A DNA stretch of 64,000 bases, taken from the NCBI GenBank assembly GCA_904379015.1, contig CAJFHG010000010.1, positions 1-64,000 on the forward strand, in the 5' to 3' direction. This document shows positions 8,059 through 16,506 of this stretch, in pieces (the stretch's first letter is position 1; each line of letters opens with the position of its first letter). The notes under the pieces are model-generated. The model saw only the letters and a program-made list of their open reading frames with translations, made no database searches and was not told the origin of the DNA. This stretch comes from Candidatus Paralachnospira caecorum (GTDB taxonomy: Bacteria > Bacillota > Clostridia > Lachnospirales > Lachnospiraceae). The position numbers and the translations under genes were made by a program.

Positions 8059-8622
8059 TCACTTTATAAATCCCAGATCACGGAAGGGCGATATTCGGAA
8101 CCACAGCTTTCCTGTGATCTGCTCTATATGAACGTTCCCGATATTGGCAAACCGGCTGTCCTCACTGGTCTCCGGATTGTCTCCCAGAACAAAATATTCG
8201 TCCTCACCCAGTTCCACCGGCTCTTCCGCCAGGCCAGCCAGTGAAATAGTCCCGGACAGCCCGGGAACCGGCGTTTCCCTGCCGTCAATGTAAAGTGCCC
8301 CGTCCCGGATCTGAACCGTTTCTCCGGGAAGTCCCACAATCCGTTTTATGTAAATCTTTGTATCGTCGCCGGGAACCTCAAAGGCCACCACATCCATACG
8401 GTCGGGCCCCGTAAAATTATACCACAGTTTATTCAGCAAAACAACATCACCGTTGTTCAGCGTCGGCTCCATGGAACGGCCCGACATGGCGATCCTGTCT
8501 CCAAACATCATGACCACAAACAGCGCCAGGGCGATCACCGCCACAATATCCACGCCCCAGCCGAGCAGTGTTCTGAGCTTTCCCTGCTCCTGCTCCTTTT
8601 CTTCCAGCTCGTATAACTGCAC
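8059..8622 (-). CDS. lepB: signal peptidase I (first copy in operon)
   Basis: This 187-aa type I signal peptidase has a short acidic cytosolic N-terminus (YELEEKEQEQ), one membrane segment (VDIVAVIALALFVVMMF), catalytic Ser in MSGRSMEPTL, catalytic Lys in YIKRIVGLPGE and box E VLGDNPETSEDSRF. The start is GTG at 8622, ten bases behind a perfect AGGAGG (8633-8638); the longer open frame to 8676 has no such site. A hairpin terminator between rplS and this gene may lower its expression relative to the ribosomal genes. Confidence 0.93.
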   Translation of the reverse strand: MQLYELEEKEQEQGKLRTLLGWGVDIVAVIALALFVVMMFGDRIAMSGRSMEPTLNNGDVVLLNKLWYNFTGPDRMDVVAFEVPGDDTKIYIKRIVGLPGETVQIRDGALYIDGRETPVPGLSGTISLAGLAEEPVELGEDEYFVLGDNPETSEDSRFANIGNVHIEQITGKLWFRISPFRDLGFIK

Positions 8623-8663
8623 CCTTATGTATCCTCCTGTTTTTCCGCCTGTCAGAAAGAGAA

Positions 8664-8701
8664 GGAAAAGGGACAAGATACATACGTATTTGTCCCCTTA
8701 A
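8664..8701 (-). terminator. intra-operon terminator between rplS and lepB
   Basis: On the minus strand AAGGGGACAA and TTGTCCCTT pair around a 13-base loop and are followed by TTCCTTCTCTTTC. It probably ends part of the transcripts coming from rplS. The T-run is interrupted, so read-through is likely. Confidence 0.6.
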
Positions 8702-8724
8702 AGTCCCACATGATATAATTACGA

Positions 8725-9072
8725 TCAGCGAATCCTCTCTTTGACCTTCGCGGCCTTTCCGACTCTGTCTCTTAAGTAGAACAGTTTTGCTCTTCTTACC
8801 TTACCTCTTCTCACTACCTCGATTTTCTCAACGAAAGGAGAATGCACCGGCCATGTCTTCTCTACGCCGATTCCGTTGGAAGTTTTTCTTACGGTAAAGG
8901 TTTCTTTGGCTCCGCCGTTCTGTCTCTTGATCACGGTTCCCTCAAAAATCTGAATTCTCTCGCGGTTTCCTTCTTTGATCTTATTGTGCACTCTGACGGT
9001 GTCACCCACACGGAATTCATCTACGGATTCCTTCATCTGTCCAGCCTCAATGGCTCTGATAATGTCGTTCAT
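8725..9072 (-). CDS. rplS: 50S ribosomal protein L19
   Basis: A 115-aa protein of the large subunit at the 30S-50S interface. Family motifs are [29 protein letters not shown] and [18 protein letters not shown] lies 7 bases before the ATG. It follows trmD as in most Firmicutes. Confidence 0.98.
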   Translation of the reverse strand: MNDIIRAIEAGQMKESVDEFRVGDTVRVHNKIKEGNRERIQIFEGTVIKRQNGGAKETFTVRKTSNGIGVEKTWPVHSPFVEKIEVVRRGKVRRAKLFYLRDRVGKAAKVKERIR

Positions 9073-9158
9073 CTGCGACCTCCTTATGATTGTTGGATGT
9101 TCTTAATACATTTCGTAACAGCGGACCATCTCTTATCTTTCACAACTGTTAGAGTGTA

Positions 9159-9899
9159 TCATAATTCCTGCTGAAAATCAAGTGTTTTGATCAGTTCTTT
9201 TTCCTTTTCCGTCAGATCGGCCTTCGTCAGAAGATCCGGTCTGTATCTGGCCGTCCTGATCACAGACTGCTCCCGTCTCCACTTTGCCACATTTTCATGA
9301 TGCCCGGACAGAAGGACCGGCGGCACCTTCCGTCCCATAAATTCTTCCGGCCTCGTATACTGCGGATACTCCAGGAGACTGTCATGGAACGTCTCAAATT
9401 CCGCGGAGACATCGTTGTTTAAAACGCCGGGGATCAGTCTGGAGATACAGTCGATCATGACCATGGCCGGAAGCTCGCCCCCTGTCAGCACATAATCGCC
9501 GATGGAGACATAATCCGTCACGATCATCTCCAGCACCCGCTCATCGATTCCCTCGTAATGGCCGCAGAGGAACACCAGATCCTCCTCCCGGGCAAATTCC
9601 TCCGCCATGGCCTGATCGAACACACGGCCCTGGGGCGTCAGATAGATCAGCCGCGGTTTTTTTCCGATCCTGTCCGCCAGAGCCTTCCACGCGCCGTAGA
9701 CAGGTCCCGGCTGCATGACCATGCCGGCTCCTCCGCCATAAGGATAATCATCCACTCTGTTATGTTTATTCTCCGCATAATCCCGGATATCCACCGCTTC
9801 GATATGAAGCAGCCCCTTTTCTTCCGCCCGTCCGATGATGCTGGTATGCAGGCCGTCCAGGACCATCTGCGGAAACAACGTAAGTATATGATAATTCAT
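9159..9899 (-). CDS. trmD: tRNA (guanine37-N1)-methyltransferase
   Basis: Methylates G37 next to the anticodon using S-adenosylmethionine, preventing frameshifts. The 246-aa protein shows the trefoil-knot SPOUT core: LVFLCGHYEGIDERV and SIGDYVLTGGELPAM, plus the C-terminal RPEEFMGRKVPPVLLSGHHENVAKWRRE. The start ATG at 9899 is preceded by CAGGTGAAGCG, 12 bases after the rimM stop. Confidence 0.98.
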   Translation of the reverse strand: MNYHILTLFPQMVLDGLHTSIIGRAEEKGLLHIEAVDIRDYAENKHNRVDDYPYGGGAGMVMQPGPVYGAWKALADRIGKKPRLIYLTPQGRVFDQAMAEEFAREEDLVFLCGHYEGIDERVLEMIVTDYVSIGDYVLTGGELPAMVMIDCISRLIPGVLNNDVSAEFETFHDSLLEYPQYTRPEEFMGRKVPPVLLSGHHENVAKWRREQSVIRTARYRPDLLTKADLTEKEKELIKTLDFQQEL

Positions 9900-9911
9900 C
9901 GCTTCACCTGA

Positions 9912-10421
9912 TCAGTCGAGAAGCCCGTCCATCACATGGACCAGGATCTCCCCTTTCTCTGTGCCCACTGACAGGACACACTCTTCTATGACAGGAAGAA
10001 GAACGGTTTTTCCATTTTCCATCTGCACCTCATAGACATCATTGGCGCCGGTCTGGATCACATCCTTCATCACGCCGAGCTGCTTTCCCTCATCTGTGAT
10101 CACCGGAAGGCCGATCAGATCCGCGATGAAATATTCGCCCTCCTCCAGAGGCACCGCGTTTTCCCTTGTCACCCACAGCTCCGCTCCCTTATATGGTTCT
10201 ATCTCGTTGATGCTGTCGATCCCTTTGAATTTCAGGATCACGAACTGCTTGAAAAATTTCACATGTTCGATCTCCAGCACCCGTTCTTCCCGCCTGGCTC
10301 TGAGGATCGTTTCTTTCAGAGACCGGAACCGCTCCGGATCATCCGTGGTCGGAAACACCTTGACTTCCCCGCGGATCCCATGTGTAGACGTGATCACGCC
10401 CACCCGAAATTCTGATACCAT
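9912..10421 (-). CDS. rimM: 16S rRNA processing protein RimM
   Basis: A 169-aa 30S assembly factor that binds S19. The N-terminal RimM barrel (RVGVITSTHGIRGEVKVFPTTDD) is followed by a PRC barrel (EYFIADLIGLPVITDEGKQLG). The ATG at 10421 is chosen because GGAGG lies 6 bases upstream; the ATG at 10436 would place this site inside the gene. Confidence 0.96.
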   Translation of the reverse strand: MVSEFRVGVITSTHGIRGEVKVFPTTDDPERFRSLKETILRARREERVLEIEHVKFFKQFVILKFKGIDSINEIEPYKGAELWVTRENAVPLEEGEYFIADLIGLPVITDEGKQLGVMKDVIQTGANDVYEVQMENGKTVLLPVIEECVLSVGTEKGEILVHVMDGLLD

Positions 10422-10451
10422 ATTTCCTCCAATCAAATAGAATCCTGCCGC

Positions 10452-10490
10452 GCCATAAACAAACAGCCGCCGCTTGTCCGGCGGCAGCCG
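10452..10490 (-). terminator. possible attenuating hairpin between khpA and rimM
   Basis: GCCGCC/GGCGGC stem with an 8-base loop in the khpA-rimM gap, followed on the minus strand by TGTTTGTTTATGG. The weak T-run suggests partial termination or mRNA stabilisation rather than full termination. Confidence 0.45.
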
Positions 10491-10523
10491 TCTTTTGTCT
10501 GCACTGTAATCAATTCCGCGTTT

Positions 10524-10751
10524 TTACTGAATTTCCAGAACTGCTTTTTTGTCTTCTCTGGAAGCGGCCGCCTTTACCACACAGCGGATCGCCTTCGCGA
10601 TCCTTCCCTGCTTGCCGATCACTTTTCCCATATCGGCAGAATCGACAGAAAGCTCCAGGATCGTTTCGCCGTCCTCTTCCCTCTCGGTCACATGGACAGC
10701 CTCCGGCTTGTCAACCAGCGCCTTTGCAATTACTTCCACCAATTCTTTCAT
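10524..10751 (-). CDS. khpA: KhpA KH-domain RNA-binding protein
   Basis: A 75-aa single KH-domain protein with the GxxG loop in MGKVIGKQGRIAKAIR. It usually acts with KhpB/Jag in small-RNA and cell-elongation control. GGAGG precedes the ATG. Its place between rpsP and rimM is the standard Firmicute order. Confidence 0.95.
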   Translation of the reverse strand: MKELVEVIAKALVDKPEAVHVTEREEDGETILELSVDSADMGKVIGKQGRIAKAIRCVVKAAASREDKKAVLEIQ

Positions 10752-10771
10752 TGTTCCACCTCCAGTAAAAA

Positions 10772-11017
10772 CTATTTCTCAATACCGGCGATTTTCAGAA
10801 GCTTTGCAACGGTATCCGTAGGCTGCGCGCCTGTGGACAGCCATTTCTTGGCCAGTTCCTCGTTGATCTTGATTACACTGGGGTCCTTTGTGGGGTCATA
10901 GTATCCGATTTCCTCGATGAATCTTCCATCTCTGGGAGATCTGGAATCCGCGACAATGATTCTATAAAAAGGTGCCTTTTTCTGACCCATTCTTCTCAGT
11001 CTCATTTTAACTGCCAT
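10772..11017 (-). CDS. rpsP: 30S ribosomal protein S16
   Basis: An 81-aa small-subunit protein with the family start [24 protein letters not shown]-type pattern and the usual [19 protein letters not shown] lies 8 bases before the ATG. It follows ffh by about 50 bases. Confidence 0.98.
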   Translation of the reverse strand: MAVKMRLRRMGQKKAPFYRIIVADSRSPRDGRFIEEIGYYDPTKDPSVIKINEELAKKWLSTGAQPTDTVAKLLKIAGIEK

Positions 11018-11070
11018 GTGAATTCACCTCCTTGGATTTGTGGTTTCCATTTCATTTTTCAATGAATTTA

Positions 11071-12408
11071 TCAAAAAGGAAGTTTAAACCTGCCTTTTTT
11101 TCCTGCTTTTCCCATCATGCCGGACATCTGCTTCATCATCTTCCGGCTCTGTTCGTGCTGCTTGACCAGCCGGTTCACCTCCGCGATGTCCACGCCGGCG
11201 CCCGCCGCGATCCTCTTTTTCCGGGACGGATTGATGATATCCGGATTGGCCCGTTCCTTCGGCGTCATAGAGTAAATGATCGCCTTTGTCCTGTCCAGCG
11301 CCGACTCATCGATGCTGACGTTCTTCATCTTGCTGCCGATGCCGGGAAGCATACTCAGCATATCGCCAATACCGCCCATTTTCTTGATCTGCTCCATCTG
11401 CTCCAGATAATCGTTGAAGTCGAATTCCGCCTTCTTCATCTTCTGTTCCAGTTTTTTGGCCTGGCTCTCATCAAACTGGGCTTCCGCCTTTTCAATCAGC
11501 GTCAGCACATCCCCCATGCCAAGGATCCTGGATGCCATACGGTCCGGATAAAACTGCTCCAGATCAGACAGCTTTTCTCCCATACCCACATAGAGGATGG
11601 GCCTGCCTGTCACGGCCCTGATGGAAAGCGCCGCGCCGCCTCTTGTATCGCCGTCCAGCTTCGTGATGATCACGCCGTCGATGCCCACCTTGTCATTGAA
11701 CATGGTGGCCGCGTTGACCGCGTCCTGTCCTGTCATGGCATCCACCACCAGGATGGTCTGATCCACCTGGACGCTGCGCTTGATCTCCTGAAGCTCCGTC
11801 ATCATATCCTCATCGATGTGAAGACGTCCGGCTGTATCTAATATCACAACATTATTTCCGTTTTTTTCCGCGTGCTCCACCGCAGCCTTCGCGATGTTGA
11901 CCGGGCTGTGCTTCTCCCCCATGGAAAAGACCGGCACGCCCTGCTTTTCTCCGTTTACCTGCAGCTGTTTGACCGCCGCCGGCCGATACACGTCACAGGC
12001 CACCAAAAGCGGCTTCTTGCCCTTTGCCTTCAGCTTTCCCGCGATCTTCGCCGAGGTGGTCGTCTTTCCGGCGCCCTGCAGACCCGCCATCATGATGACA
12101 GTCATCCTGCTGCCGGGATTGAGCCGGATCTCCGTCGTCTCGGATCCCATCAGGGATACCAGCTCTTCATTGACGATTTTGATCACCATCTGGCCGGGTG
12201 TCAGGCTGTTCAGCACATCCTGGCCTATGGCCCGCTCTTCCACTGATTTGATGAACTGTTTTACAACCTTGAAGCTGACATCCGCTTCCAGAAGCGCCAT
12301 CTTGACTTCCTTCAGCGCAGCCTTTACATCCGCTTCGCTGAGCCGCCCCTTTCCGCGCAGCTTTTTGAATACATTCTGCAGTTTATCGGATAAGCTCTCA
12401 AAAGCCAT
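11071..12408 (-). CDS. ffh: signal recognition particle protein Ffh (SRP54)
   Basis: This 445-aa SRP GTPase binds signal sequences and 4.5S/6S-like SRP RNA to target proteins to the membrane. The N domain is followed by the G domain with GLQGAGKTTTSAKIA, DTAGRLHIDEDMM, TKLDGDTRGGAA and GMGEKLSDLEQF. The methionine-rich M domain (MEQIKKMGGIGDMLSMLPG to QHEQSRKMMKQMSGMMG) ends the protein. SRP RNA itself is not in this window. Confidence 0.98.
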   Translation of the reverse strand: MAFESLSDKLQNVFKKLRGKGRLSEADVKAALKEVKMALLEADVSFKVVKQFIKSVEERAIGQDVLNSLTPGQMVIKIVNEELVSLMGSETTEIRLNPGSRMTVIMMAGLQGAGKTTTSAKIAGKLKAKGKKPLLVACDVYRPAAVKQLQVNGEKQGVPVFSMGEKHSPVNIAKAAVEHAEKNGNNVVILDTAGRLHIDEDMMTELQEIKRSVQVDQTILVVDAMTGQDAVNAATMFNDKVGIDGVIITKLDGDTRGGAALSIRAVTGRPILYVGMGEKLSDLEQFYPDRMASRILGMGDVLTLIEKAEAQFDESQAKKLEQKMKKAEFDFNDYLEQMEQIKKMGGIGDMLSMLPGIGSKMKNVSIDESALDRTKAIIYSMTPKERANPDIINPSRKKRIAAGAGVDIAEVNRLVKQHEQSRKMMKQMSGMMGKAGKKGRFKLPF

Positions 12409-12472
12409 TCGATCCCTCCGCTCCTGTTATCTGTCCCATCTGTTACTGATTGACGGCCGATGCCGTCTCTGT

Positions 12473-12814
12473 CTACAGTCTGCTGATCTCAGCGGACAGT
12501 TCCTCGATCCGCCAGATCAGATCGTCATTCCGGGTCTTCCGGTATTCCTGAGTCAGCCGGTGAATTTCTCTCACCTTTTCCTGTGTCTTCAGGAACTTCT
12601 CCACAAGCCCCAGCTTTTCTTCATATCCCTGCAAAATGCGGCTGCAGCGCCTGATCATGTCATGGACTCCCTGTCTGGAAATCCCCCTCTCCTGCGCCGC
12701 TTCACTGAGCGACAGATCATTGAAGATCACATCCTCATAAATCTGTCTCTGATGCTCCGTCAAAAGCTCGCCGTAAAAATCATATAAAAGCGTCTGCTCT
12801 ACGATTTTTTCCAT
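12473..12814 (-). CDS. ylxM: YlxM, SRP-associated helix-turn-helix protein
   Basis: A 113-aa protein of the UPF0122 family with a sigma-like HTH (DLSLSEAAQERGISRQGVHDMI). YlxM modulates SRP GTPase activity in some Gram-positives. The usual longer start (ATG at 12841) cannot be right if the promoter at 12837-12865 is real, because that ATG is inside the -10 box. I therefore take the ATG at 12814, preceded by GAGGCGGTGAG. Confidence 0.92.
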   Translation of the reverse strand: MEKIVEQTLLYDFYGELLTEHQRQIYEDVIFNDLSLSEAAQERGISRQGVHDMIRRCSRILQGYEEKLGLVEKFLKTQEKVREIHRLTQEYRKTRNDDLIWRIEELSAEISRL

Positions 12815-12836
12815 AGCTGTTCTCACCGCCTCGTTT

Positions 12837-12865
12837 ATCATACAGGAAAGCGGTCATTCTGTCAA
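12837..12865 (-). promoter_or_regulatory. promoter of the ylxM-ffh-ribosomal operon
   Basis: -35 TTGACA (12860-12865), 17-bp spacer, -10 TATGAT (12837-12842) on the minus strand. It is the strongest promoter in the left half and would drive thirteen genes down to pgeF. Confidence 0.9.
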
Positions 12866-12907
12866 GTGTTTTTTCTTTACAAGCATCCACAGACGGATCC
12901 CATCAGA

Positions 12908-13420
12908 TCATTTTTTTGCCATTTCGGCCTTTTCCATTCTTTTCTTAATGTATTCCTCTACCCGGTCCGGTGAGATGCCGAGGGGAATGCTGATTTCGCC
13001 GTACAGATTGTCCTCTGCTATTTTCATATATTTCTCATCAATATAGGTGATCTTTTTCCCCTGCTCAATCCGGCTGCGCTTTCTCTGGTAAATGGTCTTG
13101 ATGATCCTGATCCATTCCCGGCAGTCATATTTCCTCGCCGCTTCCCGGTACTGCTCTTCTCTTTTCTTTTCATTGGCAATCCACATGGTTTCAATAGAAG
13201 GAATCTCGTTCATCAGGGCTTCCACCTCTTCAGCGGAAACAAGCTTCCTCATCACCAGCTTATCGCTGCCGACCGGAACAAATATCCTGCTTCCCTTTGA
13301 GTATACAGGCTCCAGCTGATAATACAGCACTCCTTTTTTCAGTTCCGGCATTTCACTGATCCCGACGATCCTGCATACGCCATTATGATCACAAACAATG
13401 CATTCACCCACCTGAAACAT
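12908..13420 (-). CDS. CarD/CdnL-family RNA-polymerase-binding regulator
   Basis: A 170-aa protein with an N-terminal CarD/TRCF-RID domain (VGECIVCDHNGVCRIVGI, then YYQLEPV...IFVPVGSD) that binds the RNA polymerase beta subunit, and a helical C-terminal domain (REWIRIIKTIYQRKRSR, ending KKRMEKAEMAKK). CarD proteins stabilise open complexes, notably at rRNA promoters. The ATG has GGAGGAAC upstream. It stands alone with its own promoter. Confidence 0.9.
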   Translation of the reverse strand: MFQVGECIVCDHNGVCRIVGISEMPELKKGVLYYQLEPVYSKGSRIFVPVGSDKLVMRKLVSAEEVEALMNEIPSIETMWIANEKKREEQYREAARKYDCREWIRIIKTIYQRKRSRIEQGKKITYIDEKYMKIAEDNLYGEISIPLGISPDRVEEYIKKRMEKAEMAKK

Positions 13421-13474
13421 TTCCGTTCCTCCTTTTGCTTTTTCACATCTTTATATCATCTTTATACCTTTTCT

Positions 13475-13503
13475 ATTTTAACATTTTTTGAAGTGTTTTG
13501 TAA
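13475..13503 (-). promoter_or_regulatory. promoter of the carD-type gene
   Basis: -35 TTACAA (13498-13503), 17-bp spacer, -10 TAAAAT (13475-13480), in an A+T-rich stretch with a repeated GATATAAAGATG motif just downstream. Confidence 0.6.
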
Positions 13504-13605
13504 GCAAATTCAGGATACCGTCCATTTTTTTGTGAAAAATGCAGAGGAATCCGGAAATGGAATTTGTATAAATGGCACAACCCCGCAGGTTTCCTGTGAA
13601 ATGAG

Positions 13606-13652
13606 AAAAACTGCCGGCACAGGGAACCGCTTTCCCTGCGCCGGCAGCTTTT
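13606..13652 (-). terminator. terminator downstream of fba
   Basis: CTGCCGGC-CAGGGAA and its complement form a stem of about 16 bp with one G-U pair and a 4-base loop, followed on the minus strand by TTTTTCTC. On the plus strand it is followed by CTTTTCT, so it may work both ways. Confidence 0.9.
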
Positions 13653-13682
13653 CTCATGATTTACGATTCAGTTTTCAATCCA

Positions 13683-14621
13683 TCAGATCTTTCCTGCGGA
13701 TCCGAGAACCTCAGCAATCTTATGTTTTACAACAGCCTTTACATTTGCTCTTGCAGGAGTCAGATACTGTCTGGGATCGAAATGATCCGGATAAGCCGCC
13801 ATATGCTCTCTGATTCCGGCAGTCAGAGCCAGTCTCAGGTCAGAGTCAATGTTGATCTTGCAGACAGCCATTCTCGCGGCCTGACGAAGCTGATCTTCCG
13901 GAACGCCGATGGCATCCTTCAGAGCGCCGCCGTTCTCATTGATGATCTTTACATATTCCTGCGGAACAGAAGAAGCGCCGTGCAGAACGATGGGGAATCC
14001 GGGCAGTCTCTTTGCCACATCCTCCAGAATGTCAAATCTCAGCTGAGGATTGGTGCCGGGTTTGAACTTGTAAGCGCCGTGGCTGGTTCCGATGGCGATC
14101 GCCAGAGAATCAACGCCTGTACGGTCTACGAACTCCTCAACCTCTTCCGGTCTTGTGTAGGAGGAATCCTCTGCGGAAACCTTTACGTCATCCTCAATAC
14201 CTGCCAGAGTACCCAGCTCAGCCTCTACCACAACGCCTCTCTCATGAGCATATTCGGCAACCTTCTTTGCCAGAGCGATGTTCTCCTCAAAGGGCTTGGA
14301 GGATCCGTCGATCATGACAGATGTGAATCCGCCATCGATGCAGGACTTGCAGATCTCGAAATCCGCGCCGTGATCCAGATGCAGCGCAACAGGAAGCTCG
14401 GGATAAATTTCAAGAGCCGCCTCTACCAGATGCTTCAGATATGCAGCGTTGGCATACTTTCTTGCTCCGGCGGATGCCTGAAGGATAATCGGAGATTTTT
14501 CCTCGGCGGCAGCCTCTGTGATACCCTGAACGATTTCCATGTTGTTTACGTTGAATGCGCCGATGGCGTATCCACCTTCATATGCTTTTTTAAACATTTC
14601 AGTTGTTGTTACTAAGGGCAT
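13683..14621 (-). CDS. fba: class II fructose-1,6-bisphosphate aldolase
   Basis: Zinc-dependent glycolytic aldolase, 312 aa. Zinc ligands are in ALHLDHGADFE, VVVEAELGTLAGIED, IGTSHGAYK and VLHGASSVP, and the phosphate/substrate residues in KINIDSDLRLA. The ATG follows AAAGGAAG. It is monocistronic between its own promoter and a strong terminator. Confidence 0.97.
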   Translation of the reverse strand: MPLVTTTEMFKKAYEGGYAIGAFNVNNMEIVQGITEAAAEEKSPIILQASAGARKYANAAYLKHLVEAALEIYPELPVALHLDHGADFEICKSCIDGGFTSVMIDGSSKPFEENIALAKKVAEYAHERGVVVEAELGTLAGIEDDVKVSAEDSSYTRPEEVEEFVDRTGVDSLAIAIGTSHGAYKFKPGTNPQLRFDILEDVAKRLPGFPIVLHGASSVPQEYVKIINENGGALKDAIGVPEDQLRQAARMAVCKINIDSDLRLALTAGIREHMAAYPDHFDPRQYLTPARANVKAVVKHKIAEVLGSAGKI

Positions 14622-14671
14622 TTTTTTATCTTCCTTTCTGTGGATTCTTTTGCGTCTGTACGCTTGTCTTT

Positions 14672-14700
14672 ATTATATCATAAAGTCTATATTTTAAAAG
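14672..14700 (-). promoter_or_regulatory. probable fba promoter
   Basis: A perfect -10 TATAAT (14672-14677) with a weak -35 CTTTTA at 17-bp spacing, in an A+T-rich region about 50 bases from the start codon. Confidence 0.6.
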
Positions 14701-14851
14701 TTCTTTTTTTACGAAAAAAATGCGCAAAAATGCTTCCCTTTCTCTCTGCCTTTTTGTTAAAATATGTCAATTTACGCTTTCAATTCCGCGCACCAATTTT
14801 CAGAACTCTCATATCATAAATCAACAGCTTTTTCCCGAGAGGGTGTTTTTC

Positions 14852-15457
14852 TTGATCGACACTTCCTGCTATATCCGCTTTTTCCATGCCGCGTCAGACA
14901 CCGAAACGCTTCAGGTCTCCGTCGGAACTTCTGTGTCTGTTCCCGAGCTTGTCTACCGTACTGTGACCGACTACATGCCCGCCGGCTTCGGTTTCCTCAC
15001 GATCACCCTGTCCGGGACCCGCACCAAACGGGTCTACCTGCAGAAAACTCTGCCCTTCTTCCTTCCCATCCGCTATACCATTGCTGTCATCCAGACCGTA
15101 AACGGACTGGATCTCAGGCAGATGTACGATTACGACTGCCTGCTCTCCGGAGAAAACGCCGGATGTATCCGGGCCGCCAATCTGGCTTATGGAAGCGGCG
15201 GGATCGACTTCTTTCTTTACGGCAGCAAGCTCATGTTTGCCGATGTGGGATTCAAGGAAGTAACCCCCTTCAAGCCCCTGAGGCCCGGAGAATACGGTTT
15301 CTATCTGACCCCGGGACAGGATGAGGAAAACCCGCTCCTTTCTGTCCTGACAGAAATAGAAGCGGGAACCATGTACACCATGTGCGTGCTGAACTCCGCC
15401 TGGTCGCCTGAAGCTGTAGACGTTATGATCCTGAGCTATGGCGCCTCCCCTGACTGA
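14852..15457 (+). CDS. DUF4397-like beta-sandwich protein
   Basis: A protein of about 201 aa of unknown function. Residues about 5-100 (YIRFFHAASDTETLQVSV..., then LTITLSGTRTKRVYLQKTLPF) resemble the DUF4397 domain found in clostridial surface or spore proteins. The second half (SGENAGCIRAANLAYGSGGIDFF...) looks like a repeat of the same fold. No signal peptide is visible if translation starts at TTG 14852 (behind GAGAGGGTG). A longer reading from 14720 would add a hydrophobic start but has no ribosome site. It is the only plus-strand gene between 4.5 and 28.6 kb. Confidence 0.6.
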   Translation: MIDTSCYIRFFHAASDTETLQVSVGTSVSVPELVYRTVTDYMPAGFGFLTITLSGTRTKRVYLQKTLPFFLPIRYTIAVIQTVNGLDLRQMYDYDCLLSGENAGCIRAANLAYGSGGIDFFLYGSKLMFADVGFKEVTPFKPLRPGEYGFYLTPGQDEENPLLSVLTEIEAGTMYTMCVLNSAWSPEAVDVMILSYGASPD

Positions 15458-15522
15458 CCGGCAGAGGCGGTAAAATACTTCCGTCTCCTGTCTGTCCGCC
15501 CCGCACCGCCGGAAAGCCCGGA

Positions 15523-16014
15523 TCAGCTCCAGGACGGAAGTCTTTTTACTGCCGCCGCCCCCGCGGCTCCGATGGCCGCTCCCGCCAGACAGCCTGACAC
15601 AAGCAGGAACGGAAGATAATAGACAAACGCCGTTGTCTCAAGCAGCGCCATGGCCACGGCGATCTGTCCGAGATTATGGGCGACGCCTCCTGCCACGCTG
15701 ACCCCGGTCACGCCGAAGCGGTCCGTTTTCTTCAGCAGCACCATGACGATCAGGCTCAGAGAACAGCCTGCCAGACTGTAGAGCATCATGACCGTGTTGC
15801 TGAAGGTAAGGCCTGCCAGGATCACACGGACCACCGAGACGAAAGCGGCTCCCGCCGTTCCGACCCGGTACAGCGCCACGATCACCACCAGATTGGCAAG
15901 GCCCAGTTTGATTCCGGGCACAGGCACCGGTATCACGATAAAACTCTCTATATAGCTGAATACAAAAGCCAGGGCGATCAAAAGCCCGAATCCGGCAATT
16001 TTCGCAGGCTTCAT
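15523..16014 (-). CDS. Gx transporter family membrane protein (HepS-I-like)
   Basis: A 163-aa integral membrane protein with about five membrane segments (IAGFGLLIALAFVFSYIESF and similar) and the family's conserved PVPGIKLGLANLVVI and GVAHNLGQI. The family is often called heptaprenyl diphosphate synthase component I, but it is built like an ECF/Gx-type transporter, so its substrate is unknown. The start overlaps the preceding stop as ATGA, with GGAGG upstream. The two genes form a tight pair. Confidence 0.85.
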   Translation of the reverse strand: MKPAKIAGFGLLIALAFVFSYIESFIVIPVPVPGIKLGLANLVVIVALYRVGTAGAAFVSVVRVILAGLTFSNTVMMLYSLAGCSLSLIVMVLLKKTDRFGVTGVSVAGGVAHNLGQIAVAMALLETTAFVYYLPFLLVSGCLAGAAIGAAGAAAVKRLPSWS

Positions 16015-16400
16015 ATGCTCTGTCCTCCTTCGTCTCTCAGCGCCACCGCGTCCACATCCTGCTCTGTCCCGCCTGTGACCGTAACAGTCAGTCTGTGGGG
16101 AAGGCACACGATGCTCTCTCCTTCATAGCAGATCGCCCCCTGCCCCACGCAGAGTCCGTCCGGACAGTCAGCTTCCGTAATCCTGGCTTTTCCATCCGAG
16201 ATCTGAAGAAGATTGGTTCCGTAAACCGTGACGATCTCTGTCTCCAGGTCTTCTGCCAGCGGATAGCGCCCCTGTTCTTCTCCGTCGACCGTAACCACCG
16301 CCCAGGCGCCTTCTGATCTCATCAAAAATGTGACAAGCCAGATTCCCCCCGCCAGCAGGAGCACGCCGGCAATCAGCCAGATATCCCATTTCTTTTTCAT
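16011..16400 (-). CDS. NusG domain II-containing anchored protein
   Basis: A 129-aa protein: one N-terminal membrane anchor (WDIWLIAGVLLLAGGIWLVT), then an extracytoplasmic NusG-II-like beta domain (VVTVDGEEQGRYPLAED, then ITEADCPDGLCVGQGAICYEGESIVCLPHRL) with conserved cysteines. Such proteins regularly precede Gx transporters and quinone/flavin-related genes in clostridia. Their role is unproven. The 106 bases upstream to 16506 contain no gene. Confidence 0.85.
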   Translation of the reverse strand: MKKKWDIWLIAGVLLLAGGIWLVTFLMRSEGAWAVVTVDGEEQGRYPLAEDLETEIVTVYGTNLLQISDGKARITEADCPDGLCVGQGAICYEGESIVCLPHRLTVTVTGGTEQDVDAVALRDEGGQSI

Positions 16401-16506
16401 AGAATCCTTTCCTTCCGGTTCTTCTGTACCCTTTTCTTCAGCTGTTCATGCGTCCCCTTCCGGGGCGCCGGTCTCTCCCGGGCTTTCTTCAGCCGCCGGA
16501 CATTTT

